From positions 62,001 through 126,000 of the forward strand of contig NZ_CP035936.1 in NCBI RefSeq assembly GCF_003024525.3: a stretch of 64,000 nucleotides of DNA, in the 5' to 3' direction. The position numbers and the translations under genes are program-made. This stretch comes from Acinetobacter cumulans. GTDB taxonomy: Bacteria; Pseudomonadota; Gammaproteobacteria; Pseudomonadales; Moraxellaceae. Shown here piece by piece: positions 45,011 through 53,400 of the stretch. A model generated the notes under the pieces. The model saw only the letters and a list, made by a program, of their open reading frames with translations. It was not told the origin of the DNA and did not search any database. Positions within the stretch are counted from its first letter, which is position 1; each line of letters opens with the position of its first letter.

Positions 45011-46169
45011 TTATTTTTTCAATAATTTCTTTAATGTTGGCATTAATCTCTTCTACATGATTAAAAAACTGTTCTGATAAGTTTTCTCTAGCAATTTTTG
45101 ACTCAATGATTTTATGATCGGCTTCTGTTCTATCTTTTTGTAAAAGACGTACTGCTTTAGTTAATTTTTTTGAAGATCCTATTTTTTCTTCAAACAATCC
45201 TAATAACTCTAACTTACTAATATCTCGTCCTGATTCATATACAAAATCCTTATCTAAACAACCTTTATTCTTCCTAAGAAAATCTTTTAAAGTTTTCTGA
45301 TTAATATTATCTGGCCCGACTAATTTAAAGAGTTCACTACAACTATCAAAATAAGATTTTTGAGTATTTTCGACTGGAGGACGGCAATAAATATTTTGTA
45401 CTTTATTAAAAATCTTATTCTCAAACAGTGAATTTAATGACTCTAAGTTGTTAGTTAAGTCTGATAATTCATCAGTATAGTTCACCCATGCACCTTCATA
45501 ATTTCTATTAAAGAATTTTTCATAGGCTTCGTCATTAGGGAGAAAATCTAATTCATGGATATTAAGCTCGTGCGAATGCCAATATCTTTGTTCAAATTCA
45601 CTCATGTTAGCCAAATCTTTATATATGGCAACAATGGCTGATTTTCCATTTGCTAATGTTTTTCTACCATGTCTAACATGGATATATCTTTCTTCAGGCG
45701 TTTCTTCAGAACAAATATAGATATGCCCACCTGATCTAGAATCATTGAGTTCATAATATTCAGGATAATCAAAATATCGAGCTAATACAGATTCATCAAA
45801 AAGTACCTGTGATAACTGATGAGCTCCTAGATATAATCTTTTCTTATACTCTGGAATACTTTTTCTAACTAAATCACTAGAGTAAAAAAATTCTTCTAGC
45901 ATCTGCTTTGAAGGAAAATATATATGCACCTTAATCGGAGTAAATTCAAACTCTCTCGTTTCTGAGTCTATTGATATTTGAGACAATTCGACATTTGCAT
46001 TGATAGTCCCATAATTCTCAGCTACTAAATCTTCCATAGCCCCCATGACAATTGAATTATCAATTTCAATTTTATTTGCTATTTCCGAACTAGCTGTTCC
46101 ACCAAATGATTTATTCCAATTTTCTATGGAAATTTTCGCTATTTTTCTCTTAATTATGTTCAAGTCCAT
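44997..46169 (-). CDS. Orphan 390-aa protein of unknown function
   Basis: I do not recognise a family. The protein is soluble, acidic to neutral, without signal peptide or membrane helix. The N-terminal half looks alpha/beta, with strands such as REFEFTPIKVHIYF and GGHIYICSEETPEERYIHVR and a cluster HVRHGR then YWHSHEL. The C-terminal 100 residues are helical and K/E-rich, likely coiled coil. Codons are more AT-rich than gatB beside it, suggesting transfer. It ends inside the gatB terminator, and a dispersed repeat (46330-46443) lies behind its start. A single-gene defence or stress function is conceivable, but nothing in the sequence proves it. Confidence 0.7.
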   Translation of the reverse strand: MDLNIIKRKIAKISIENWNKSFGGTASSEIANKIEIDNSIVMGAMEDLVAENYGTINANVELSQISIDSETREFEFTPIKVHIYFPSKQMLEEFFYSSDLVRKSIPEYKKRLYLGAHQLSQVLFDESVLARYFDYPEYYELNDSRSGGHIYICSEETPEERYIHVRHGRKTLANGKSAIVAIYKDLANMSEFEQRYWHSHELNIHELDFLPNDEAYEKFFNRNYEGAWVNYTDELSDLTNNLESLNSLFENKIFNKVQNIYCRPPVENTQKSYFDSCSELFKLVGPDNINQKTLKDFLRKNKGCLDKDFVYESGRDISKLELLGLFEEKIGSSKKLTKAVRLLQKDRTEADHKIIESKIARENLSEQFFNHVEEINANIKEIIEKIKNPL

Positions 46170-46329
46170 TATCCCTACCTAGCTAATATGCTGATAAAAT
46201 ATTTTCTAAATATAATTGCTTAAACAGATAAAACACATCACATAACCAAACAAAATTATTTTCTATAGCAATGTTTAAAAACTTAGGACACTTCTAATTT
46301 TCAGATCTATTCTTTATGCGTGACTAATA
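46170..46329. other. Leader region of the orphan gene
   Basis: AT-rich, promoter-bearing stretch between the orphan gene and the dispersed repeat. No feature was recognised. Together with the repeat and a short spacer it makes a 336-bp gene-free gap. Confidence 0.35.
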
Positions 46330-46443
46330 CCCTCATCCCCCGCCTTCTCCCAGAGGGAGAAGGAGCTTCCATTGCTAATTTAACACCGTTATGGATTCTG
46401 TAATAGAAATTACCACTCTTTTAAAGAGAGGGTTAGGGAGAAG
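46330..46443. repeat. Dispersed palindromic repeat, copy 2 (divergent)
   Basis: It begins CCCTCATCCCC and CTTCTCCCAGAGGGAGAAGG and ends GAGAGGGTTAGGGAGAAG, the same end sequences as the copies at 2787 and 47198, but with an unrelated interior. Confidence 0.65.
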
Positions 46444-46505
46444 TAAATATTTAATTTTCATAAATTTAATAATAAAATCAGTCTAAACACTTAGACTAAA
46501 ACAAC

Positions 46506-47123
46506 ATGACCATCAAAAAAGTATCCTGTATCGCCAAACTTGAAGACTTAGGACGCATCCAACTTTCAAAGTCTTTCTTTATGCGTGACTTTCTCTATAG
46601 TGAAATCGCAAACTGGTATGGTGTACCCAACTTCCCCGACCATCCCGAAAAAGCAATCTACACAGGTACACAACTGTGCGAGCAACTGCTCGAACCATTA
46701 CAAGAAAAGTTTGGACGTATCGCTATTCGTTCAGCATATCGCTCACCAAGCGTCAACCAACTTGGCAATGAAAAAGGGCATAACTGTGCAAGCAACGAAA
46801 AAAACTTTGCCAGTCATATTTGGGACTATCCCGATACTAATGGCTATGGTGCAACGGCTTGTATCGTTATTCCTTCACTCATAACTTTAATTGAAAAAGA
46901 TCCATATAATTGGAAGCAGATTGCATACTGGATTCACAATCACTTGCCGTACAGTCGTCTCGAATTCTTTAAAAAAGAAAATACGTTTTGTGCATTCAAT
47001 ATTGGTTGGCATGAAAAGCCGCTTAAAGAAATCAATAGCTATGTGACGGGATCGAAAGGCAAGCTGAAAGTAACACATGACCCAAACCTAGACTATGAAA
47101 AGTTGTATCCTGATTTACTGTGA
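46506..47123 (+). CDS. M15-like peptidase-fold protein
   Basis: This 205-aa protein has no signal peptide. The segment RIAIRSAYRSPSVNQ followed by NFASHIWDYPD and ACIVIP resembles the hedgehog/DD-peptidase (M15) fold, in which SxH and a downstream Asp bind zinc. A later GWHEKP may give the third ligand. Such proteins cut peptidoglycan peptides or act as phage endolysins. With no export signal it could be phage-derived or cytoplasmic. It is flanked on both sides by the dispersed repeats, which suggests it moved in with them. Confidence 0.6.
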   Translation: MTIKKVSCIAKLEDLGRIQLSKSFFMRDFLYSEIANWYGVPNFPDHPEKAIYTGTQLCEQLLEPLQEKFGRIAIRSAYRSPSVNQLGNEKGHNCASNEKNFASHIWDYPDTNGYGATACIVIPSLITLIEKDPYNWKQIAYWIHNHLPYSRLEFFKKENTFCAFNIGWHEKPLKEINSYVTGSKGKLKVTHDPNLDYEKLYPDLL

Positions 47124-47197
47124 TTCCCCCCTTGCGAAAATGCTTCTCATCCCAATGGGCGAAAGAGTGTCACGTAATTTCTTAGATACGTGAAATT

Positions 47198-47305
47198 CCC
47201 TCTCCTTCTAGGAGAGGGTTAGGGAGAGGTTTTATTAGCTCCCTCTCCTGAGCAAGATTTAAAGCACTGCTTTAAATTGCAGCGCAAGTGAAGGCTAGGG
47301 AGAGG
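47198..47305. repeat. Dispersed palindromic repeats, copy 3 (two units)
   Basis: Unit one, 47198-47227, is a short CCCTCTCC...GGGAGAGG palindrome. Unit two, 47241-47305, matches 2864-2928 almost base for base, including the inner palindrome TTTAAAGCACTGCTTTAAA. A further CCCCATCCC / GGAGGG trace follows near 47341-47360. Confidence 0.75.
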
Positions 47306-47367
47306 TTTTAGAAAATAATTAATGTGAGCGAGTTTTAAACCCCCATCCCGCAAAGGAGGGCTAATCA

Positions 47368-47760
47368 TTAATACTTTAAAAAATTCTCCAACTCATCTGC
47401 CCTTTCCGCTGTCATATCCATAAAACAGCCAGCACTCATTACACGAACAATTGAACCGCCATCAGGGTCATAATAAAACTTACAGTTCGCATCCCGATAC
47501 TTCATCCATAAACGCTGTGTATCTTGTAGCTCTTTTTTACGTGTTGCGCTTAAGGTATTCATCAAATTTTTATAAGCCTTATTCAAGCGCACATCTTGCC
47601 GTTTTGTTTCTGCTGCTATGCACTCCACCATGCTTGCAGTCACACCGCCAGCTTTGTCCATACAGCCATTAAATTGCTTACTTAGATTACGCTCACCTGC
47701 CTGCCCCATTTGCATAAAACCAAAAACACATAGCAACGAAAACATGATTTTCTTGAACAT
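47368..47760 (-). CDS. Exported LprI/DUF1311-like protein
   Basis: The protein has 130 residues from ATG 47760, with AGAGAG just upstream (an ATG seven codons earlier has no ribosome site). The signal peptide is cleaved after GQA-G (about 22). The mature part matches the DUF1311/LprI pattern: paired cysteines, QDVRLNKAYKNLMNTL, then LQDTQRLWMKYRDANCKFY and C-terminal CFMDMTAERADELENF. Relatives bind lysozyme in some bacteria. The function here is not shown. Confidence 0.82.
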   Translation of the reverse strand: MFKKIMFSLLCVFGFMQMGQAGERNLSKQFNGCMDKAGGVTASMVECIAAETKRQDVRLNKAYKNLMNTLSATRKKELQDTQRLWMKYRDANCKFYYDPDGGSIVRVMSAGCFMDMTAERADELENFLKY

Positions 47761-47905
47761 AGCGCTCTCTATTCTTTTCATTTTATTTTGAAATATTTAT
47801 AGCCTTAAAGCCTTTATATAAACTTAGGCACCACAGCATTTCAAACTCACTTCAAAATACTGTGGCTCACTAGATAATCAATCAGATTAAGCTTTAGCAG
47901 TAAAC

Positions 47906-48421
47906 TTAACGGATCACGCCCAACTTATTAAACAATTCAGGCGTTAAAAATGTCGTCACCAATTTATTTAAATCGATATAACGCACAACACCTTTTAGCT
48001 GATCTTTCACTTCAGGGGTTTTTAAAATTTCTTCACCCGTAATACTGCCTAACTCTTGAAAACTTTCACCTACCGCCTGAAGGCCTTCAGCTTTAATCAC
48101 CGCTTGTGTTTGCGCAGAGCATTGCTCAGTCAAAATTCGTTGCAAAGTTTGCGCTAAGTTTTTATCTAACTGTGTACGCTGTTCTTCATTCACATTACTA
48201 AATTTTTTTAATTCTGGATGCGCCGATAACGCCACAAAAGTCCATTGCAATACCGCAGTTTTATCTGCAGCTGTGGTGGACTTCACTAAGCACTGACTCA
48301 ACTGGTCTACAGTTTGCCCTGCATTCGCCACTTGCATGCCCGTCAGCATAGTAAAGGCCATAATAGCCGAGCAAATTAAACCAGAGCGTTTATTAATTTT
48401 TTGATTTACCACCAATGCCAT
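47906..48421 (-). CDS. Exported protein of unknown function
   Basis: This 171-aa protein has GGAG seven bases before its ATG. The N-terminus is basic then hydrophobic (LICSAIMAFTMLTGMQVANA), a signal peptide cleaved after ANA-G (about 35). The mature part is helical with two cysteines (QCLVKS and EQCSAQ), probably one disulfide. No family is recognised. It may be transcribed with the lipoprotein gene upstream if the hairpin between them is leaky. Confidence 0.7.
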   Translation of the reverse strand: MALVVNQKINKRSGLICSAIMAFTMLTGMQVANAGQTVDQLSQCLVKSTTAADKTAVLQWTFVALSAHPELKKFSNVNEEQRTQLDKNLAQTLQRILTEQCSAQTQAVIKAEGLQAVGESFQELGSITGEEILKTPEVKDQLKGVVRYIDLNKLVTTFLTPELFNKLGVIR

Positions 48422-48440
48422 GTGCTTACTCCAAAACGAA

Positions 48441-48479
48441 AACAGCCTAGTTGTACCACATTGGCAGAACTAGGCTGTT
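48441..48479 (-). terminator. Terminator of the 317-aa lipoprotein gene
   Basis: A perfect 12-bp stem (AACAGCCTAGTT and its complement) with a 15-nt loop, followed on the minus strand by TTTTCGTTTT. Confidence 0.8.
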
Positions 48480-48510
48480 ATTACTCTTGTAAATATTTAA
48501 AGCAAGTCAC

Positions 48511-49464
48511 TTACATTTGACTCAGCATGTGCTTTGCCCCTGGATGATTATAATTTGTAGCAAGGTTTTGTAGTACACGTTTGGCTTGTCCTTTAGCATT
48601 TGGAAAGCGCGAGTTATAGCTTGAAATACTGGTTAAGCAACGCGCCACCAGCATGCCAGATTCAGTATAAATACGAGTACCGTCGGTGCCTTGTTGTTTG
48701 CCGTAGTTATAAGCCAACTGTGCATTGTTACATGCGTTATTTAAATTTTTACCGCTGTTAATATCACGGCGTGCAGCCACATATAGCTTCATCTGCTGTT
48801 GCTGTGAACTGTCAATAACACTCGCTCTGATAGGTTCTACTACAGAGGTTTCTTTTTTCTCTGCTGGCTCTTTAACTTCCTTCGTTTCTTTTACCAAGCT
48901 CGCTTTTGTAGCGATGGCTTTGGGTGTTGCTACTGGTGTTTTTTTAGTATTGGCTATGCTGAGCCCGGTATTTTTATAAAATTGTCTGGCTTCGCTGGCA
49001 CTCATGAGCTGTACATTTAAGCGAATAGCGCGTGCATCGGGATATTGCGTTGAACGTACATCCGCCGTAGGTTCAATCGACACAATCCAGCTATTACTCT
49101 GCTGGCATTGATACGCACCAATTGCCTGTTTTACATTAGGCTCATTGTTCAAGCTGGTTTTAGTTTTAGTATTTTTGATATTGGCCAAATTACTTTTGTG
49201 CAATAGCGTAAAATGCCCACCATTGGCATGGCAATACTTTGCCAGCTGTGCACGGGGTATGAGTGATTGTGGCTCGGCCTGCTTATTGGCACGTCCCCAT
49301 GCATATACGTAGTCTTGATCGCTTAAACGATTTTGCGTAATAAACTGCTCTGCAGATGTATAACGCGTCATTGGGTCTGCTCCCAAAGAATTCATCGTGG
49401 CGCAACCATGCAGTAGCATACTTGCACTACCAATCACTACCAAAGCTTTAGCTTTCACAGCCAT
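48511..49464 (-). CDS. Lipoprotein of unknown function
   Basis: This 317-aa protein has a signal peptide ending in the lipobox LHGC (about 18-21). The N-terminal domain (about 30-160) contains cysteines in KYCHANGGHF and AYQCQQSNSW. A low-complexity K/E/T/P linker (about 175-215) follows. The C-terminal helical domain has NACNNAQLAYNYGK and MLVARCLTSI. It is probably an envelope-anchored structural or binding protein. I do not know the family. Confidence 0.72.
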   Translation of the reverse strand: MAVKAKALVVIGSASMLLHGCATMNSLGADPMTRYTSAEQFITQNRLSDQDYVYAWGRANKQAEPQSLIPRAQLAKYCHANGGHFTLLHKSNLANIKNTKTKTSLNNEPNVKQAIGAYQCQQSNSWIVSIEPTADVRSTQYPDARAIRLNVQLMSASEARQFYKNTGLSIANTKKTPVATPKAIATKASLVKETKEVKEPAEKKETSVVEPIRASVIDSSQQQQMKLYVAARRDINSGKNLNNACNNAQLAYNYGKQQGTDGTRIYTESGMLVARCLTSISSYNSRFPNAKGQAKRVLQNLATNYNHPGAKHMLSQM

Positions 49465-49730
49465 CTACTCACTTATGATGGAACGCTAAATTTAAACGAA
49501 GTAGCCTAAAAATTCAATCATAAGTATTTGTTTTAAAAGTTATTTTTATATGAACGGCGTACTGTTTTTATTCCCAAAAAGCGACATAACCTACGCTTTT
49601 TAGCACAAAAATAGACTTGGCTAACGCTTCTGTTCAAACTTTTCAATTAACATTCAATCCTCTACATGCCGACCTACATTTACTGCGTATACGTTTTACG
49701 ACCAACCTTAAGCTAGAACAGATCGTTTCA
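49465..49730. other. Intergenic region between sbmA and the lipoprotein gene
   Basis: Non-coding. It carries the lipoprotein promoter on the minus strand and, at its right end, the sbmA terminator. Nothing else stands out. Confidence 0.4.
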
Positions 49731-49753
49731 AAAAAAATCCCGCGTAAAGCAGG
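49731..49753 (-). terminator. Terminator of sbmA
   Basis: On the minus strand CCTGC-TTTAC-GCGGG (one G-T pair) is followed by ATTTTTTTT, 28 bases after the stop. Confidence 0.75.
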
Positions 49754-49780
49754 CTAAATTTATCATGCAATCAATTAAGC

Positions 49781-50977
49781 TTATTTATCGAGTGTCGATT
49801 CAAATGCTTTTAAACGCTTATAAATAGACAATAATTCAATAATCGTGGGCCACGATGAAATTAAATATTGAAACGATTCGCGTACTTTGCCAAATACATT
49901 ACTAATCTGCATCATTAAACCCAAAGTAATCGCACCCGCAGCAATACTTGGAAACAACACGAATAAACCATAGAGATTATCTAACTGCATATACCAAATA
50001 CGCACTAAATTAAAATAAGCATAATGGAAATATAATCTGAAATAGTTAAAGCGTACTTTACTAAAAAGCTCTTTCAGCGTTTGTGGATCGGCACGGTTTT
50101 CATAGTCTTCTCCATAGACCAATTCTTTACGGTAAGCCGCTTCTACTTTCTGATTATTAAACTCAAGGCCAGGCAGTTTATAACCTACTAACATTAAAAT
50201 GACTGTACCCAAAACCGCCCACGAAATCGCAGCCCACACCAAGGCGTAGGGTATTTCACCTACAATAGGTAATGCTTTCACATGTGAAGATAAACTCAGC
50301 AATACGGGTAAAAAAGCCAACAGGGTCATGAGTGCTTCAACCAAGCTTACCCCTAAACTTTCAACAGTTTTGGCAAAACGCATGGTGTCTTCTTGAATAC
50401 GCTGTGATGCCCCTTCAATATGGCGTAACTGTTCCCAATGTGCTGTGTAATAATCATTCATTGCAGTACGCCAGCGAAATACATAATGGCTCACAAAGAA
50501 CAGATTAAATACAGCTGTGGTCACATACACCATCGCCACATACAAAAAAGTCAATACGCCACTATAGAGCTGGTTAACATCACCGCCACCACTACTGAGC
50601 ATTTTTTGAATCAGGTCATAAAATGGGTTATACCATGCATTGACCACAACACTCATTTGCACACCAAACCAGATGTTAAACAAGATAAAAGCCGATCCCC
50701 AAACAGACCAAGCCTGCCATGGATTATTTGATTTCCATTTCCAAAACAGCGCAAATAGCGCAGTGGAGATAAAAAACCATAAATAAAACCATAAAAATGA
50801 GGCTGTCCAAAAACGACTAATTCCAATTGGAAGCTCTGCGGTGGCATAACCTTCTGCAAAACCAAGATAACTTCCCCAGCTTTCGCCACCGCTATACCAA
50901 AGGGCTAAATTGATGACAAACCACAGAATAAGCGATCCAAAAAACCATTTTGGATTTGGAAAAAAAGACTTGAACAT
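49781..50977 (-). CDS. sbmA: Peptide transporter SbmA
   Basis: This 398-aa protein, near the 406 of E. coli SbmA, has seven to eight membrane helices. The start [19 protein letters not shown] and the loop [35 protein letters not shown] are hallmarks of the SbmA/BacA family. It imports proline-rich antimicrobial peptides and peptide antibiotics using the proton gradient, and has no ATPase domain. Monocistronic with its own terminator. Confidence 0.92.
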   Translation of the reverse strand: MFKSFFPNPKWFFGSLILWFVINLALWYSGGESWGSYLGFAEGYATAELPIGISRFWTASFLWFYLWFFISTALFALFWKWKSNNPWQAWSVWGSAFILFNIWFGVQMSVVVNAWYNPFYDLIQKMLSSGGGDVNQLYSGVLTFLYVAMVYVTTAVFNLFFVSHYVFRWRTAMNDYYTAHWEQLRHIEGASQRIQEDTMRFAKTVESLGVSLVEALMTLLAFLPVLLSLSSHVKALPIVGEIPYALVWAAISWAVLGTVILMLVGYKLPGLEFNNQKVEAAYRKELVYGEDYENRADPQTLKELFSKVRFNYFRLYFHYAYFNLVRIWYMQLDNLYGLFVLFPSIAAGAITLGLMMQISNVFGKVRESFQYLISSWPTIIELLSIYKRLKAFESTLDK

Positions 50978-51562
50978 AAGCGAATAAAGTTCCTTTTATT
51001 ATTGCTCTTAGCATAGGGGCTGATCATAAAGCTTAAATCAAATTTTTATTATGATAATTTCAGTATTTTGATGATTCGTTTGTAAAAATTAAGTCTATTT
51101 TCAGTTCCATCGTATTTGCTTGTGACTACATATCCCAATAAATCTAGCCAATCCCTACAAGTAAAAACAGACATCCATTGCAAGCAGTACAAAGTAAACT
51201 ATTTTCCTACAGTTCAATTCAAGCCTTTTTTACTTTTCATAGTCTAACAATCTGTTTTTGCTCAGCTCGTTTCGCTATGGGCAACCTAAAAACCAGCCTC
51301 TTTGATTATATTTATACGCCTACAACGATTATTTTTATAACCCCCTATAAAATAGCAATAAATATTAAATTCTAAAAATATTTTTATAAAATCATTGTTT
51401 AAAATATAACTCAAGAATGATCACAATTATGTATTAAAGTATGACCAAATTATTAAGCTGTTTTTATTTTATTGAACTATCGCTCAATATTTACAAAAAT
51501 GGTTAAATAATAAAAATTATGTTATGCTTATTAAAAATACAACACCACTCGGGGAGGTATAT
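50978..51562. other. 585-bp intergenic region between sbmA and a small gene
   Basis: AT-rich. A 65-codon frame at 51178-51375 has no ribosome site and an improbable composition, so I do not call it. The promoters of sbmA and the small gene must be here. No repeat was seen. Confidence 0.4.
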
Positions 51563-51757
51563 ATGGAAAACCTTGTCATTGAATTGCTTAAACCTGTGAC
51601 ACTTAAAAAAGAAAACTGTAACCCAATGATTTTTGAATCAGGTACAGTACTTAAAGTGATCATGCATACACCTGAAGGCCTATTGGTATCTGATGATTCG
51701 AACTTTAACTTCACCATTTCAATGAAAGACCAAAACACGATTTGGCGCGAAATTTAA
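51563..51757 (+). CDS. Small protein of unknown function
   Basis: The protein has 64 residues from ATG 51563, with an unusually strong ribosome site GGGGAGG five bases upstream. An in-frame ATG at 51524 is less likely. It is predicted to be all-beta: alternating VIELLKPVTLKK, GTVLKVIMHTPEGLLVSDD and NFTISM. This could be a small barrel or a binding fold. It has one cysteine. No family is recognised. It stands alone between two long non-coding stretches. Confidence 0.68.
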   Translation: MENLVIELLKPVTLKKENCNPMIFESGTVLKVIMHTPEGLLVSDDSNFNFTISMKDQNTIWREI

Positions 51758-52420
51758 ATTAAAACTGTATTGCTGTATCTTTCATGAGCTTCCCCCAAAG
51801 CTCCACACACTCAGGTACAGCATTCAGCGTTTTATCCACATTCTAAAAAGGATTTAACTTGTGATTGAGTTAAACAGATTTATCAGCTCTCCCTACGGTC
51901 TAGTAATCCATTCCAGTTATACATCAAGTTATTTTGCGTGATTTAGAGAATTAATCAGTCACTCAAAATACATCTATATTTCTTATATACTGCGAAATAA
52001 GATTAAAGCAGATGACTTATTACCATATTTTGGCAGGCCTATATTTTTTGTATTGGTCTAAACTTTCACATCGACACATTCTTATTTCTATCATTATTAT
52101 TTTCTTTAAAATCTAAAACGCTATCTGACATCATTACACCAAATGATCTGTAGCAGATCATTTTCATGGATATGCTTTGATCCATGGCCAAGGGAATAAT
52201 AAAAACGTCAAGCTATGTCGCTTCACGCTTTAAAAATAAAACCCATCTGTTAAAATATGCATATAAAGCAAGCTGTTGCTAGTAATAGAAAGCACAAAGT
52301 TCTGCTTTTCTCTTATTCAAACCATAAAGTTTCATCTGCTTAATTTTTTTTAAAAAACCACAGAATAACAGCCATATCAAGCAACAACTTATTTTGTGAA
52401 TCACACGCAGGAGTGATGAT
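51758..52420. other. 663-bp intergenic region with two adjacent hairpins
   Basis: No reading frame is seen. Apart from the hairpins at 52141-52186, the sequence is AT-rich without recognisable signals. An AGGAG ribosome site at 52409-52413 belongs to the next gene. Confidence 0.4.
52141..52186. other. Pair of perfect hairpins in non-coding DNA
   Basis: AAATGATCTG-TAG-CAGATCATTT (52141-52163) is followed after one base by CATGGAT-N8-ATCCATG (52165-52186). The first has a terminator-like stem with a short T4. They belong to no visible gene and could end a small RNA or the remnant of a lost gene. Confidence 0.4.
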
Positions 52421-53179
52421 ATTTCTAGTTTAGAACTGGCCATTACACTGGCAAAACAACACCATGCGACTCAAGTAGATAAAGCGGGCCAACCTTATAT
52501 TGAGCATCCAATGCGAGTGATGCATCAAGTTGAAGGCACTGAGGCTAAAACCGTCGCCATCATGCATGACTTATTAGAAGATACTTCAGTCCGTACCAAT
52601 GACCTGATTGAATTGGGCTTTGAACCAGAAATTTTGCAGGCACTACTTGCGCTTACCAAACAGCCACATGAGAACCGTTTTATAGCAGCACAAAGAACCA
52701 AGCAAAATGCTTTGGCATGTAAAGTGAAACTAGCCGATCTGGCAGATAATATGAACTTATCGCGCTTAGGCACGATTCAAGCCAAAGACCTTGCCCGACT
52801 CGCACAATACAATATTGTGAAAGCTCAATTACTCGAAGCAGATCAAATTTATGGTTGTATTCAAGCTTTGAAGCCAAGCACGGACTACCCTGCTTTTCAC
52901 TATTCAACACGAGCACAAAACTATCAATATTTGTTAAATTTGATGTTTGATCAGACTGTTCCCTACTTAGCTCAAGAATGGTGGATTTTATTTGAAGATG
53001 CCTCACAGTATTTAAGCTGGTGTAAGCGTCATCAGCAACCTGCTGAACTGTCTTATTTTTTAGCATTAATTCATTGTACGGATCGCGTATTTTTCGATGG
53101 TCAATTTGTGGATGCACATTACCATGCTGTATTTAAACGGATATTTGAGCAATTTCAGGTGGCTATACTTGAGCCATAA
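52421..53179 (+). CDS. HD-domain phosphohydrolase (SpoT/Mesh1-like), apparent ATT start
   Basis: The conserved N-terminus of this fold reads SLELAITLAKQHHATQVDKA, then PYIEHPMRV and HDLLEDT (the metal-binding HD). It is encoded upstream of the first in-frame ATG (52511). The frame is open from a TGA at 52397-52399 and has no ATG, GTG or TTG before 52511. ATT at 52421 lies seven bases after AGGAG and would give 252 residues. Alternatively an ATG at 52416 became frameshifted by one lost base. Family members hydrolyse (p)ppGpp or related nucleotides. A synthetase domain is absent. The C-terminal half is not recognised. Confidence 0.72.
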   Translation: MSSLELAITLAKQHHATQVDKAGQPYIEHPMRVMHQVEGTEAKTVAIMHDLLEDTSVRTNDLIELGFEPEILQALLALTKQPHENRFIAAQRTKQNALACKVKLADLADNMNLSRLGTIQAKDLARLAQYNIVKAQLLEADQIYGCIQALKPSTDYPAFHYSTRAQNYQYLLNLMFDQTVPYLAQEWWILFEDASQYLSWCKRHQQPAELSYFLALIHCTDRVFFDGQFVDAHYHAVFKRIFEQFQVAILEP

Positions 53180-53400
53180 GCCTTAGTGCCAAAGCATAAA
53201 AAAGTTTAAATCAGGCGCTTAAAATCAACTGCCAAATACCCCGCCCTCCCTTTCAAATCGGTTTGATTCAACTGCATGTATGAGCATATACATTCAAACA
53301 ATTTAGAAAGGGATGATGATAAAAATACAGGTGTGTAACGATTCTTTAATGCTCACAATTGTGTGGGCGCTCACGGCTCATCCGCAAACGCTTGATCTAA

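Noticed and set aside
51178..51375. 65-codon frame between sbmA and the small gene
   Set aside because: No ribosome site, improbable composition with many aromatics and cysteines, and no partner gene.
53180..53400. Additional gene between the HD hydrolase and the PepSY gene
   Set aside because: Only short frames without start signals; treated as non-coding.
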